Source: Pseudolysinimonas yzui
GTDB taxonomy: Bacteria > Actinomycetota > Actinomycetes > Actinomycetales > Microbacteriaceae
Direction of reading: 5' to 3'
DNA: 64,000 nucleotides
Assembly: GCF_014653215.1 (NCBI RefSeq)
Contig: NZ_BNAI01000001.1
Coordinates: 124,001 to 188,000, forward strand
The notes beneath the pieces were generated by a model that did no database searches, was not told where the DNA came from, and worked only from the letters and a program-made list of their open reading frames with translations. Within the stretch, counting starts at the first letter, position 1; the number at the start of each line of letters is the position of its first letter. Position numbers and translations under genes: made by a program. Below are positions 17,689 through 25,963 of this stretch, piece after piece.

Positions 17689-18078
17689 GTGTCCTTCGGG
17701 CTGACCTTCGACAAGCTGCTGATCATCCTCGTGATCGCGCTGTTCCTCATCGGCCCCGACCGCCTGCCCGGCTACGCCGCCCAGCTCGCGCGCCTGGTGA
17801 AGACCCTCCGCGGGTTCGCCGACGGCGCTAAAGAGCGCATGCGCGAAGAGATGGGCCCCGAGTTCGACGAGGTCGACTGGCGCAAACTCGACCCCCGTCA
17901 GTACGACCCGCGCCGCATCATCCGCGAAGCCCTCGTCGACGAAGTCCTCCCACCGACGAAACCCGTCTCACCCAACGCCCCGACCGCCACCCCGAAGTAC
18001 CGCGAATCCGCCTACGAGCAGCGCCAAAGAAAGCTGGGGAAGGGTCGCCCGGCGCCCTTCGACGCGGAGTCCACTTAG
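17689..18078 (+). CDS. tatB: Sec-independent (twin-arginine) translocase subunit TatB
   Basis: This 129-residue protein has one N-terminal membrane helix (FDKLLIILVIALFLIGPDRLPG), the TatA/B hinge Gly-Pro, and an amphipathic helix (AAQLARLVKTLRGFADGAKERM). A long charged tail, longer than in TatA, supports TatB. It recruits folded precursors to TatC in the membrane. GTG 17689 is chosen because TATCGT ends 7 bases before it. The C-terminal 45 residues are Pro-rich and poorly conserved. Confidence 0.88.
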   Translation: MSFGLTFDKLLIILVIALFLIGPDRLPGYAAQLARLVKTLRGFADGAKERMREEMGPEFDEVDWRKLDPRQYDPRRIIREALVDEVLPPTKPVSPNAPTATPKYRESAYEQRQRKLGKGRPAPFDAEST

Positions 18079-18113
18079 CCCCGAAAAGCGTCTGCGTCCG
18101 GGGGCACGCGGAG

Positions 18114-18184
18114 GGGCGGATCCGATCTTCGAGTCGATCGGGGTAGGGGACCCCGCTCCTTCGGCTCGAAGATCGGATCCGCCC
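18114..18184. repeat. Palindromic repeat family 1, copy 1
   Basis: A 20-base perfect inverted repeat (18114-18133 with 18165-18184) surrounds a 31-base loop rich in GGGG and CCCC. The 39-base core 18130-18168 is identical to 22694-22732 at 38 positions. It lies between the convergent stops of tatB and the aldehyde dehydrogenase, so it may also serve as a bidirectional terminator. Confidence 0.85.
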
Positions 18185-18198
18185 TTCCGCCCCACGAG

Positions 18199-19749
18199 CT
18201 ACCGGCGGCGCAGCCCCTTGAGCACTCGCAGCAGGAGAAGAAGCGGGCCGGTGAGGGGGCGGAACTCGGCACCGGTGCGCGGGAGTTGCAGGATGCCGGT
18301 GGCGTGCGAGATCGTGTGCGCCTCCATGAAGCGCAGCAGCCCTTCGCGGCCGTTGCGGCGGCCGAGGCCGGAGAGCTTCACCCCGCCCATCGGCGCGTCG
18401 ACCGCCGAGAACGACCCGCGGTAGCCCTCGTTGACGTTGATCGATCCGGCGTCGACCCGGGCGGCGACCTGCAGGCCGCGTCGTTTCGACCCGCTCAGCA
18501 CCGACGCGTTGAGACCGAACTCGGAGTCGTTGGCGAGGGCGATCGCCTGGTCGGCGTTGTCGACGACGTGCACGGCCACGAGCGCCCCGAAGGTCTCGGC
18601 GCGGTCGCAGCTCATCTCGCTGGTGACACCCGTCAGCACGGTGGGCTCGATGAAGTAGGGGCCGATCTCGGGGCGGGGTTTGCCCCCGGCGAGCACCGTC
18701 GCCCCCTTCTTCACGGCGTCGTCGATGTGGGCGGTGACGCGTTCGAACTGCGCCTTCGTCGCCAGTGACCCGACATCGGTCGAATAGTCGAACGCGGTGC
18801 CGAGTTTGAGCGAGCGCGTGCGCTCGGCGAATGCGGCGATGAACGCGTCGGCGACCCCCTTCTCGACGTAGACCCGCTCCATCGAGACGCACAGTTGTCC
18901 GGATGCCGAGAAGCACCCGTAGGCGGCGTCGGCCGCGGCCTTCGCGGGGTTCGCATCGTCGAGCACGATCATCGGGTTCTTGCCGCCGAGTTCGAGCGAG
19001 ACGCCGATCAGCCGGCGGGATGCCCGTTCGGCGACGACCTTCCCGGTCGCGGTCGAGCCGGTGAAGCACACGTAGTCGACGGCGTCGACGACGGCGTTTC
19101 CGATCTCGGCTCCCGGCCCGCACACGACGCCCCAGAGTGCGGCCGGCACGCCGGCATCCAGGAAGGCCCGGCGCGCGGTGAGGATCGTCAGCGCGCCCTG
19201 GTCGTCGGCCTTCTGCACGACGCCGTTACCGGAGGCGAGGGCGGGGGCGACATCCATGATGCTCAGCGAGAGCGGGTAGTTCCACGGCGTGATCACGCCG
19301 ACGAGCCCGCGGGGTTCGTAGATCACCCGGGTGCGCAGCACGACCGGGATGCCGGATCGCCGCTGCGCCGGAGCCAGCACCTTGCGTGCCGACAGGGCGG
19401 CATACCGGGTGGCGCTCGCCGCCTGGAAGACCTCCTCGAACGCCTGACCGCGGGTCTTGCCCGTCTCGGTCTGCACGGCGTCGAGCAGCTCCTCGCGGCG
19501 CTCCAGCAGCAGGTCGTGGGCGCGCAGCAGCACCTTCCGGCGATGGGCGAAGCCCGCCGCCCACCAGGCGCGCTGCGCCTCGCGTGCGGCTTCCGCTGCG
19601 ACCTCGACGTCGGCGCCCGTGCTCTGCGGCAGGTCGTGCAGGGTCTCCCCGGTGAAGGGGGCGATGACGGCGATCGGCTTCCTCGCCGTCGCCGTGAGGT
19701 CGCGGGTCAGCTCCTGCGCTGTGGCTCGATCTACCGGCGATCCCGACAT
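18199..19749 (-). CDS. Aldehyde dehydrogenase, succinate-semialdehyde dehydrogenase-like (GabD2 type)
   Basis: This 516-residue NAD(P)+-dependent dehydrogenase contains the cofactor region VITPWNYPLSLSIMDVAPAL with the catalytic Asn, CFTGSTATGKVVAERA, the general base in SLELGGKNP, and the nucleophile in SASGQLCVSMERVYVE. The close fit is to actinobacterial GabD2, which oxidises succinic semialdehyde. ATG 19749 is chosen because TAGGCT (19757-19762 on the plus strand) stands exactly 7 bases upstream. Its promoter is back-to-back with that of the transporter at 19783. Confidence 0.85.
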   Translation of the reverse strand: MSGSPVDRATAQELTRDLTATARKPIAVIAPFTGETLHDLPQSTGADVEVAAEAAREAQRAWWAAGFAHRRKVLLRAHDLLLERREELLDAVQTETGKTRGQAFEEVFQAASATRYAALSARKVLAPAQRRSGIPVVLRTRVIYEPRGLVGVITPWNYPLSLSIMDVAPALASGNGVVQKADDQGALTILTARRAFLDAGVPAALWGVVCGPGAEIGNAVVDAVDYVCFTGSTATGKVVAERASRRLIGVSLELGGKNPMIVLDDANPAKAAADAAYGCFSASGQLCVSMERVYVEKGVADAFIAAFAERTRSLKLGTAFDYSTDVGSLATKAQFERVTAHIDDAVKKGATVLAGGKPRPEIGPYFIEPTVLTGVTSEMSCDRAETFGALVAVHVVDNADQAIALANDSEFGLNASVLSGSKRRGLQVAARVDAGSINVNEGYRGSFSAVDAPMGGVKLSGLGRRNGREGLLRFMEAHTISHATGILQLPRTGAEFRPLTGPLLLLLRVLKGLRRR

Positions 19750-19756
19750 GTGAGAA

Positions 19757-19776
19757 AGCCTACGTTCCCTTAGCAT
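19757..19776. promoter_or_regulatory. Back-to-back leaderless -10 elements
   Basis: The minus-strand TAGGCT (complement of 19757-19762) is 7 bases before the dehydrogenase ATG. The plus-strand TAGCAT (19771-19776) is 6 bases before the transporter ATG. With start codons only 33 bases apart, each -35 region would lie inside the other gene's coding sequence, so the two genes probably compete for or share regulation. Confidence 0.55.
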
Positions 19777-19782
19777 TCACGC

Positions 19783-21219
19783 ATGGCCACGCCCGCACGC
19801 GATCTGCGCCGCGGCACCGTCGTCCGCTACGCGGTCGGCTCGGTCGGTACAGGGGGATTCGGAACTCTGCCCGGTCTGGTGCTGCTCATCTACATGACCA
19901 ACACGCTCGGGGTGAGCCCCGCCTTCGCCGGCGCGGCCTTCACCATCTCGAAGATCTGGGACGTCATCATCGACCCCTGGATCGGGGCGCGCAGCGACCG
20001 CAGCCTCGCGCGCACCGGAGCCCGCCGCCGCTTCATGGTGCTCGGCGCCATCCTGCTGCCGGTGTTCTTCGTGCTCACCTTCGCCGTGCCGCCGGGCTTG
20101 CCGCCGCTGCTCTCGGCCGCGTGGGTGCTCGTCGCCTTCCTGCTGGCGGCGACCGCGTTCAGCCTCTTCCAGGTGCCCTACATCGCGCTGCCGGCGGAAC
20201 TCGTCGACAGCTACGACGCCCGCACCCGATTGCTGTCGGCGCGCGTGATCGTGCTGACTCTCGCGATCCTCGCCTTCGGCGGCGGGGCTCCCGAGATCAT
20301 CGCCCTCGTGGTCGACAACGGGGGCACCGAGTACCTCGGCTACCTCGCCATGGCCGCCGTGGCCGGGCTCGTGTTCCTCGTCGCGTTCCTCATCGCCTCG
20401 ACGGTCGAGCGCAGCGCCCGGGTCGATCGCACGCCGACCGCCCCCGGCTCCGATCCGATCGAGGGGATCGCCGCGCCGAAGACCGGGATGTTCATGCATT
20501 TCCGGCGGGGCTGGTCGGCGGTGCGTGACAGCCAGCCGTACCGCGCTCTGCTGTTCACCTTCGTGCTGCAGGCGCTGGCGATCGGGCTCATGCTCGCCGG
20601 GGTCGCCTACGTCGCGGCGGATGTGCTCCACCTGGAGGGCACCCTCTTCTTGTTCCTCTCGCTCATCGCGCCGGCGATGCTTGTCACCCCGCTCTGGTCG
20701 GTGATCTCCCGCCGCATCGGCAAGGAGCGGGCCTTCCGCCTCGCGACCGTGCTGTTCGGGCTCGCGGCGCTCTCGCTCGTGCTGCTCGTCTGGTTCCCGG
20801 GGCTCTGGCTCTACGGGCCCGTCGCGCTCGCCGGAGCGGCCTACGCGGGGCTGCAGTCGCTGCCGCTCGCGATGCTGCCCGACACCGTCGCGTACGACGC
20901 CGAGACGCACGGACCCGGGCGGGCCGGCACGTTCAGCGGGGTGTGGACGGCGGGGGAGACCGCGGGTCTCGCCTTCGGCGGAACGATCCTGTCGATCGTG
21001 CTCGCCGTGACCGGGTTCATCCCGACGGTCGCCGACCAGACGGTGACCCAGCCGGCCAGCGCGATCGTCGGGATCATCCTGGGCTTCAGCGTCATCCCGG
21101 CGCTGCTGATGTTCGTGAGCCTCATCTCGCTCGCGCGCTATCCGCTGCGCAAGGCCGACATCGACCGTCTGGTGCGGCACGCGGATGCACCGCCGCCGTC
21201 CGCGGCGCCCGTCGCATGA
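19783..21219 (+). CDS. GPH-type MFS transporter, copy 1
   Basis: This 478-residue, 12-helix symporter is of the glycoside-pentoside-hexuronide:cation family. Signature segments are KIWDVIIDPWIGARSDRS (loop 2-3), SLFQVPYIALPAELVDSYDARTRLLSAR, and the DTVAYDAETHGPGRAGTFSGVWTAGE loop near helix 10. The substrate is unknown. It overlaps the PLP lyase by 4 bases (ATGA) and is clearly paralogous to the transporter at 22775-24214. The start is leaderless-type (TAGCAT plus 6 bases). Confidence 0.85.
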   Translation: MATPARDLRRGTVVRYAVGSVGTGGFGTLPGLVLLIYMTNTLGVSPAFAGAAFTISKIWDVIIDPWIGARSDRSLARTGARRRFMVLGAILLPVFFVLTFAVPPGLPPLLSAAWVLVAFLLAATAFSLFQVPYIALPAELVDSYDARTRLLSARVIVLTLAILAFGGGAPEIIALVVDNGGTEYLGYLAMAAVAGLVFLVAFLIASTVERSARVDRTPTAPGSDPIEGIAAPKTGMFMHFRRGWSAVRDSQPYRALLFTFVLQALAIGLMLAGVAYVAADVLHLEGTLFLFLSLIAPAMLVTPLWSVISRRIGKERAFRLATVLFGLAALSLVLLVWFPGLWLYGPVALAGAAYAGLQSLPLAMLPDTVAYDAETHGPGRAGTFSGVWTAGETAGLAFGGTILSIVLAVTGFIPTVADQTVTQPASAIVGIILGFSVIPALLMFVSLISLARYPLRKADIDRLVRHADAPPPSAAPVA

Positions 21220-22652
21220 CGTTCGCCGAAGAGCCCGCCGACATCCTGGCGCGGTTGCGCGAGTTGCGGGAGGGGGATGCTCCCACCCACGGCGGGCACG
21301 TGCTCTCCTACGTCTACGATCCCGGGCTCGCCGAACTCGACGAACTGGCGGCCGACGCCGCCCGGCTCATGCAGCCGGTCAACGGCCTCGACCCGACGAC
21401 GTTCGGATCGGTCGCTGCGCTCGAGCGCGATCTGCTCGGGTTCGTGCGGGGGCTGCTGCACGGTGACTCCGACGTCGTCGGCACCGTCACGACCGGTGGC
21501 ACCGAGAGCTGCCTCCTGGCGGTGAAGACGGCACGGGATGCCTGGGTCGCCGCCGGCGGGACCGGGCAGCCCCGGCTGGTGATGCCGGTCACCGCGCACG
21601 CGGCCTTCCAGAAGGCGGCGCACTACTTCGGGCTCGTGCTCGACCTCGTGCCGGTGTCGGCTGAGGGCGTGGTCTCGGCTTCCGCGATCGAGGAGCGGCT
21701 GGGCGACGATGTCGCGCTCGTCGTGGTCTCGGCCCCGTCCTACCCGACCGCGACCCTCGACCCGGTGGCCGAAGTTGCCGCCCTCACCTCGGCCCGCGGC
21801 ATCCCGTTGCACGTCGACGCCTGCATCGGCGGACTCGTGCTGCCGTTCTGGCCGGGCCTCCCCGCCTGGGACTTCGCGGTGCCCGGCGTGACGAGCGTGA
21901 GCGCCGACCTGCACAAGTACGGCTACGCGCCGAAGGGCGTCTCGGTGCTGTTGCAGCGCGGGCGCGACCGGCAGCGGATGCAGTACTTCGCGACGACCCG
22001 CTGGCCCGGGTACCCGGTCGTCAACCCAACGATCCTCGGGTCCAAGTCGGCCGGGCCGCTCGCCGCCGCGTGGGCGATCACGCACGCCCTCGGCGTCGAG
22101 GGATTCCAGGCGCTCGCCGACTCGACGCGGCGCTCCACGGCGGCCATCGTCGAGGCGGTCGACGCGATCGAGGGGCTCCGCGTCGTCGGCACCCCGACCG
22201 GCCCGCTGCTCGCCGTGGCCGCCGACCCCGCCGTCTCGGCCGAGCGGCAGGTCGACCCGCATCACTGGGCGGACGCCGCGCGCGGCCTCGGCTTCGTGCT
22301 GCAACTGCAACCCGCATCCTCCGGCATCCCGTCGACGACGCACCTCACGATCACGCCCGTCACCGAGAGCGTGCTGCCCGACCTCCTCGGGGTGCTGACG
22401 ACCGCAGCGGATGCCGTGCGCGGCATCCCGCATGTCGACCCGACCGCCGCGCTCGGCCAGCTGCCGCCCCTCACCGGACCCCTCGACTCCGACACCGCCG
22501 CCGCGATCCTCGCCGGCTTCGGCATCGGCGCGGGAGGGGCTCTCCCCGACACCCTCGCCCCGCTGCTGGCGATCATCGAGGTCACGCCGCCCCCGCTCGC
22601 CGAGCGCCTCCTCACCGAGCTCCTCGCGAGACTCATCGAGCCCCACGAATGA
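21216..22652 (+). CDS. PLP-dependent lyase/decarboxylase (sphingosine-1-phosphate lyase / group II decarboxylase-like)
   Basis: This 478-residue fold-type I PLP enzyme contains GTVTTGGTESCLLAVKTARD (phosphate-binding loop), APSYPTATLDPV, PLHVDACIGGLVLPF (the Asp that holds the pyridine N), and the Schiff-base Lys234 in SADLHKYGYAPKG. The segment order is that of sphingosine-1-phosphate lyase-like and glutamate-decarboxylase-like proteins. The natural substrate in a bacterium is unknown. The two adjacent GPH transporters and the SSADH-like enzyme suggest amine or amino-acid degradation that yields an aldehyde. It is coupled to the transporter by the 4-base overlap. Confidence 0.82.
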   Translation: MTFAEEPADILARLRELREGDAPTHGGHVLSYVYDPGLAELDELAADAARLMQPVNGLDPTTFGSVAALERDLLGFVRGLLHGDSDVVGTVTTGGTESCLLAVKTARDAWVAAGGTGQPRLVMPVTAHAAFQKAAHYFGLVLDLVPVSAEGVVSASAIEERLGDDVALVVVSAPSYPTATLDPVAEVAALTSARGIPLHVDACIGGLVLPFWPGLPAWDFAVPGVTSVSADLHKYGYAPKGVSVLLQRGRDRQRMQYFATTRWPGYPVVNPTILGSKSAGPLAAAWAITHALGVEGFQALADSTRRSTAAIVEAVDAIEGLRVVGTPTGPLLAVAADPAVSAERQVDPHHWADAARGLGFVLQLQPASSGIPSTTHLTITPVTESVLPDLLGVLTTAADAVRGIPHVDPTAALGQLPPLTGPLDSDTAAAILAGFGIGAGGALPDTLAPLLAIIEVTPPPLAERLLTELLARLIEPHE

Positions 22653-22675
22653 AGCGAGCCGCGGTTTCGGCAGTG

Positions 22676-22745
22676 GGGATCGGATCGGGTCGTCGAGTCG
22701 ATCGGGGTAGGGGTCCCCGCTCCTTCGGCTCGGCGATCCGATCCC
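22676..22745. repeat. Palindromic repeat family 1, copy 2
   Basis: Outer arms of 12 bases (22676-22687 with 22734-22745) pair perfectly. The core 22694-22732 differs from copy 1 at one position only. It sits between two same-strand genes (PLP lyase and the second transporter) and ends 17 bases before the latter's TAGGAT -10, so it may separate their transcription. Confidence 0.85.
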
Positions 22746-22774
22746 TACCCCCGAGCAACACATAGGATCGCGAA

Positions 22775-24214
22775 GTGACCACTACGGCGCCCCGTCGCAC
22801 CCGCGAGCTGCGTGCCGGTGTCACGGCCCGGTACGCGACGGGTGAATTCGTCACGAGTGGTTTCGCGGCGCTGCCGGGTCTGGTGCTCGTCTACTACCTG
22901 ACCGACTCCCTCGCGGTGCCCGCACTTCTCGCCGGCGCGGTCGTGACGTTCGCGAAGATCTGGGACATCATCATCGACCCGATCGTCGGGGCGTACAGCG
23001 ACCGCGAGTTCGCGGCCCGGGGTTCCCGGCGCCGGCTGATGCTGCTCGGCGCGGTGGTGCTGCCGGTGTTCTTCGTGGTCACGTTCGCCGTGCCGACCGG
23101 TACCGCACCGCTGCTCGCCGCCGGGTGGGTGTTCGTCGCCTTCCTGCTCGCCGCGACGGGGTTCTCGTTCTTCCAGGTGCCGTACAACGTGCTGCCCGCC
23201 GAACTCGTATCGGGCTACGACGCGCGCACCCGCCTGCTGTCGGCCCGGGTCGTCGTGCTGACAGCCGCGATCCTGCTCTACGGGGGCGGTGGCCCCGCGC
23301 TGCGGCAAGTCGGGGTCGAACTGTTCGGTACCGACTTCGGCGGTTACCTGTTCATGGCGATCGGGGCCGCGGCGATCTTCGTCGTCGCGATTCTCGTCAC
23401 GTCATCGGTGGAGAAGGCCGCCCGCGGCGAGATCGCCACACCGCCGAAACCGGCATCCCGGGTCTTCTCGGAGATCGCCCCGCCACGCGACTCGATCGCC
23501 GTTCAGGCCCGCCGGGGGATCGCGATGCTGCGGTCGTCGAGGCCGTTCCGCACCCTTCTGGCGACCTTCTTCACGCAGGCGCTCGCGGCGGGCGGGATGC
23601 TCGCCGGCACGCAGTACGTCGCTACCTGGGTGCTCGGCGACGACGAAGCCGTGACGCTGCTCTTCGTCGCCCTCATCCTCCCGGCGATCATCGCCGCACC
23701 GCTCTGGGGAGTCGTCGCCCGCCGCATCGGCAAGGAGCGCTCCTACCTCATCGCGACGTCCATCTTCTTCGTCGCCGCGCTGTCGCTCACCGGATTGCTG
23801 CTCGTACCCGGCTATTGGATCGTCGTGCCGATCGGCCTCGTCGGCGTCGCGTACGCCGGCATCCAGGCGCTGCCGCTGTCGATGCTGCCCGACGTCATCG
23901 CCCACGACGCCCGCACCAACGGCCCGGGCCGCGGCGGCTCGTTCAGCGGCATGTGGACGGCCGGCGAGACGACCGGCCTCGCGTTCGGCACGACGATCCT
24001 CGCCGTCATCCTCGCGATCTCCGGATACCTGGAGTCGACGGCCGCGACCGCCGTCGAGGCGCAGCCGAACTCGGCGATCTTCGGCATCGTGATGTCGTTC
24101 AGCATCGTGCCCGCGACGCTGATGGCCCTGTCGTTCATCCCGCTGCTGCGCTACCCGCTGCGCAAGAAGGACATCGACCTGCCGACGCCCGCGCCCGCCG
24201 CGCCGTCGGTCTGA
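22775..24214 (+). CDS. GPH-type MFS transporter, copy 2
   Basis: This 479-residue, 12-helix transporter is homologous along its full length to the protein at 19783-21219. It shares KIWDIIIDPIVGAYSDRE, FFQVPYNVLPAELVSGYDARTRLLSAR and DVIAHDARTNGPGRGGSFSGMWTAGET. This is probably a tandem duplication within the cluster. GTG 22775 follows TAGGAT by 6 bases. Two divergent copies around one lyase suggest either different substrates or uptake of substrate with export of product. Confidence 0.85.
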   Translation: MTTTAPRRTRELRAGVTARYATGEFVTSGFAALPGLVLVYYLTDSLAVPALLAGAVVTFAKIWDIIIDPIVGAYSDREFAARGSRRRLMLLGAVVLPVFFVVTFAVPTGTAPLLAAGWVFVAFLLAATGFSFFQVPYNVLPAELVSGYDARTRLLSARVVVLTAAILLYGGGGPALRQVGVELFGTDFGGYLFMAIGAAAIFVVAILVTSSVEKAARGEIATPPKPASRVFSEIAPPRDSIAVQARRGIAMLRSSRPFRTLLATFFTQALAAGGMLAGTQYVATWVLGDDEAVTLLFVALILPAIIAAPLWGVVARRIGKERSYLIATSIFFVAALSLTGLLLVPGYWIVVPIGLVGVAYAGIQALPLSMLPDVIAHDARTNGPGRGGSFSGMWTAGETTGLAFGTTILAVILAISGYLESTAATAVEAQPNSAIFGIVMSFSIVPATLMALSFIPLLRYPLRKKDIDLPTPAPAAPSV

Positions 24215-24268
24215 CGCGTGCCGCGCGGCCTCTTGAGCGACTAATCCGCCAATTCCGCGCGTCCCCGG

Positions 24269-24302
24269 CGACTAATCCGTCGCAGATGTGACGGATTAGT
24301 CG
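24269..24302. terminator. Convergent terminator hairpin
   Basis: CGACTAATCCGTC (24269-24281) pairs perfectly with GACGGATTAGTCG (24290-24302) across an 8-base loop. It sits between the convergent stops of the second GPH transporter and mrp. An extra partial copy of the arm (GCGACTAATCCGCC) occurs at about 24238-24251. Confidence 0.7.
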
Positions 24303-24352
24303 GGGCGAGGTCGGGTCGAGGTCAGGGCGAGGTCGGGTCGGGTCGAGGCCGG
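24302..24352. repeat. Short imperfect tandem repeats
   Basis: These are degenerate direct repeats of GGGCGAGGTCGGGTCGAGGTC type, just before the mrp stop. No function is apparent; slippage during replication would explain them. Confidence 0.45.
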
Positions 24353-24353
24353 G

Positions 24354-25418
24354 TCACCGCGGCGCGAGCGGCAGCTTCCGGGACGTGAGGTCGCGTCCCC
24401 GGGCGGCGAGCGTGTCGGCGAGGGCCAGGATGGCGGCCGCGGCCGGGTCGGTCGGCGCGGCGAGCACGACGGGGGCGCCCGCATCCCCGCCCTCACGCAG
24501 CGGCACGGAGAGCGGGATGCGCGCGAGCACCGGCACACCCAATCGGGCGGCGACGGCATCCCCGCCGCCCGAGCCGAACAGCTCGCCCGTCATGTTCTCG
24601 ACGACACCGACCACCGTCTGACCGGTCTGCCGGGCGACGAGCCCTGAGCGCTCGGCGACATCGGCCGCGGCGGGCTGCGGGGTGGTGACGACGACCACCG
24701 AGGCGTGCGGCAGCAACTGCCCGATCGAGATGGCGACGTCGCCGGTGCCGGGCGGGAGGTCGAGCAGCAGCACGTCGAGGTCGCCGAACCAGACGTCGGT
24801 GAGGAACTGCTGGATCGTGCGGTGCAGCAGCGGCCCCCGCCACGACACCGCGGTCGAGGCGTCGACGAACATGCCGATCGAGATCACGGCGACGCCGTGG
24901 GCCGACGGCGGCATCATGAGGTCGCCGACCTTCGTCGGGCGAGCCTCCGGTCCCAAGCCCAGGATTCCGGGGATCGAGAAGCCGAAGACATCCGCGTCGA
25001 CGAGCCCGACCTTGAGCCCGCGCGCGGCGAGGGCGACCGCGAGGTTGGCGGTGAGCGTCGACTTGCCGACTCCGCCCTTTCCGCTCGTGATCGCGTAGAT
25101 CTGGGTCAGGGTGTCGGGGCCGAACTGGGTGGTGCGGGTGCCGCGCAGCCGCGCGACGAGGGCCTCCCGCTCCGGCACGGTCATCACGCCGACCGTCAAG
25201 TCGAGGGTCGCGATGCCGGCGACGCCGAGGACGGCGGCGCGCACATCCCGTTCGATCGTGTCGGCGGCGGGGCAGCCGACGATCGTCAGCACCAGCTCGA
25301 CGGTCGCGACGTCGCCCGACACCGAGACGGCGCGCACCATGTCGAGTTCGGTGATCGGGCGGCGGATCTCGGGGTCGAGAACCCGGCCGAGAGCCGCGCG
25401 GACGGCCTCGGCCGTCAT
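24354..25418 (-). CDS. mrp: Mrp/NBP35-family P-loop ATPase (iron-sulfur carrier)
   Basis: This 354-residue protein has an N-terminal MIP18/DUF59 domain (about residues 1-85, with VLTIVGCPAADTIERDV). The C-terminal SIMIBI ATPase carries a deviant Walker A, SGKGGVGKST, plus VDADVFGFSIP and LLLDLPPGTGDVAISI. Family members carry Fe-S clusters to client proteins. The usual CXXC pair after 'ENM' is absent here (ENMTGELFGSGGG), so cluster binding must differ from ApbC. It overlaps the upstream DUF1003 gene by 4 bases and ends the three-gene operon 27263 to 24354. Confidence 0.88.
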   Translation of the reverse strand: MTAEAVRAALGRVLDPEIRRPITELDMVRAVSVSGDVATVELVLTIVGCPAADTIERDVRAAVLGVAGIATLDLTVGVMTVPEREALVARLRGTRTTQFGPDTLTQIYAITSGKGGVGKSTLTANLAVALAARGLKVGLVDADVFGFSIPGILGLGPEARPTKVGDLMMPPSAHGVAVISIGMFVDASTAVSWRGPLLHRTIQQFLTDVWFGDLDVLLLDLPPGTGDVAISIGQLLPHASVVVVTTPQPAAADVAERSGLVARQTGQTVVGVVENMTGELFGSGGGDAVAARLGVPVLARIPLSVPLREGGDAGAPVVLAAPTDPAAAAILALADTLAARGRDLTSRKLPLAPR

Positions 25419-25963
25419 TTCGCGGCGCCTGCTTTGCCCGGCGCCTCGCCGTCGTCGGCTTCGAGCTCCTCGAGCAGGGCGCGCAGTTCGGCGCGGATGA
25501 AGTCCTTCGTGGCGACGTCCTTCATCGCGAGCCGCAGGGCGACGACCTCGCGCGCGAGGTATTCGGTGTCGGCGAGGTTGCGTTCGGCGCGCTGCCGATC
25601 CTGCTCGATCTGCACGCGGTCGCGGTCATCCTGCCGGTTCTGCGCGAGCAGGATGAGCGGTGCGGCATACGACGCCTGCAGCGACAGGATGAGGGTGAGC
25701 AGCGTGAAGTTGGTCAGCCGCGGGTCGAACTGCAGATGCTCGGGGGCGAGGGTGTTGAAGAGCAGCCAGGCGACGACGAACACCGACATCGCGATGAGGA
25801 ACCACGAGGTGCCCATGGCGCGGGCGAACGACTCCGAGAAGCGGCCCATGCGGTCGCGGCCCGACGGGCGGAAGGTGCCGAACGGAGACGCGAAACTGCC
25901 GCGGGCACCCTTCGGGAGGTCGAGCCGGTGGTCGTTACGTGCCTGACGTGGTGTGCGGGCCAT
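25415..25963 (-). CDS. DUF1003 membrane protein
   Basis: This 182-residue protein has two predicted membrane helices (about residues 53-70 and 85-107), with the DUF1003 pattern MGTSWFLIAMSVFVVAWLLFN then LILSLQASYAAPLILLAQNRQDDRDR. A charged coiled-coil tail (about 107-170) follows. The function of the family is unknown. It is the middle gene of an operon with the MgtE-N/CBS protein and Mrp, an order that I recall being kept in mycobacteria, though I could not check this. Confidence 0.88.
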   Translation of the reverse strand: MARTPRQARNDHRLDLPKGARGSFASPFGTFRPSGRDRMGRFSESFARAMGTSWFLIAMSVFVVAWLLFNTLAPEHLQFDPRLTNFTLLTLILSLQASYAAPLILLAQNRQDDRDRVQIEQDRQRAERNLADTEYLAREVVALRLAMKDVATKDFIRAELRALLEELEADDGEAPGKAGAAK

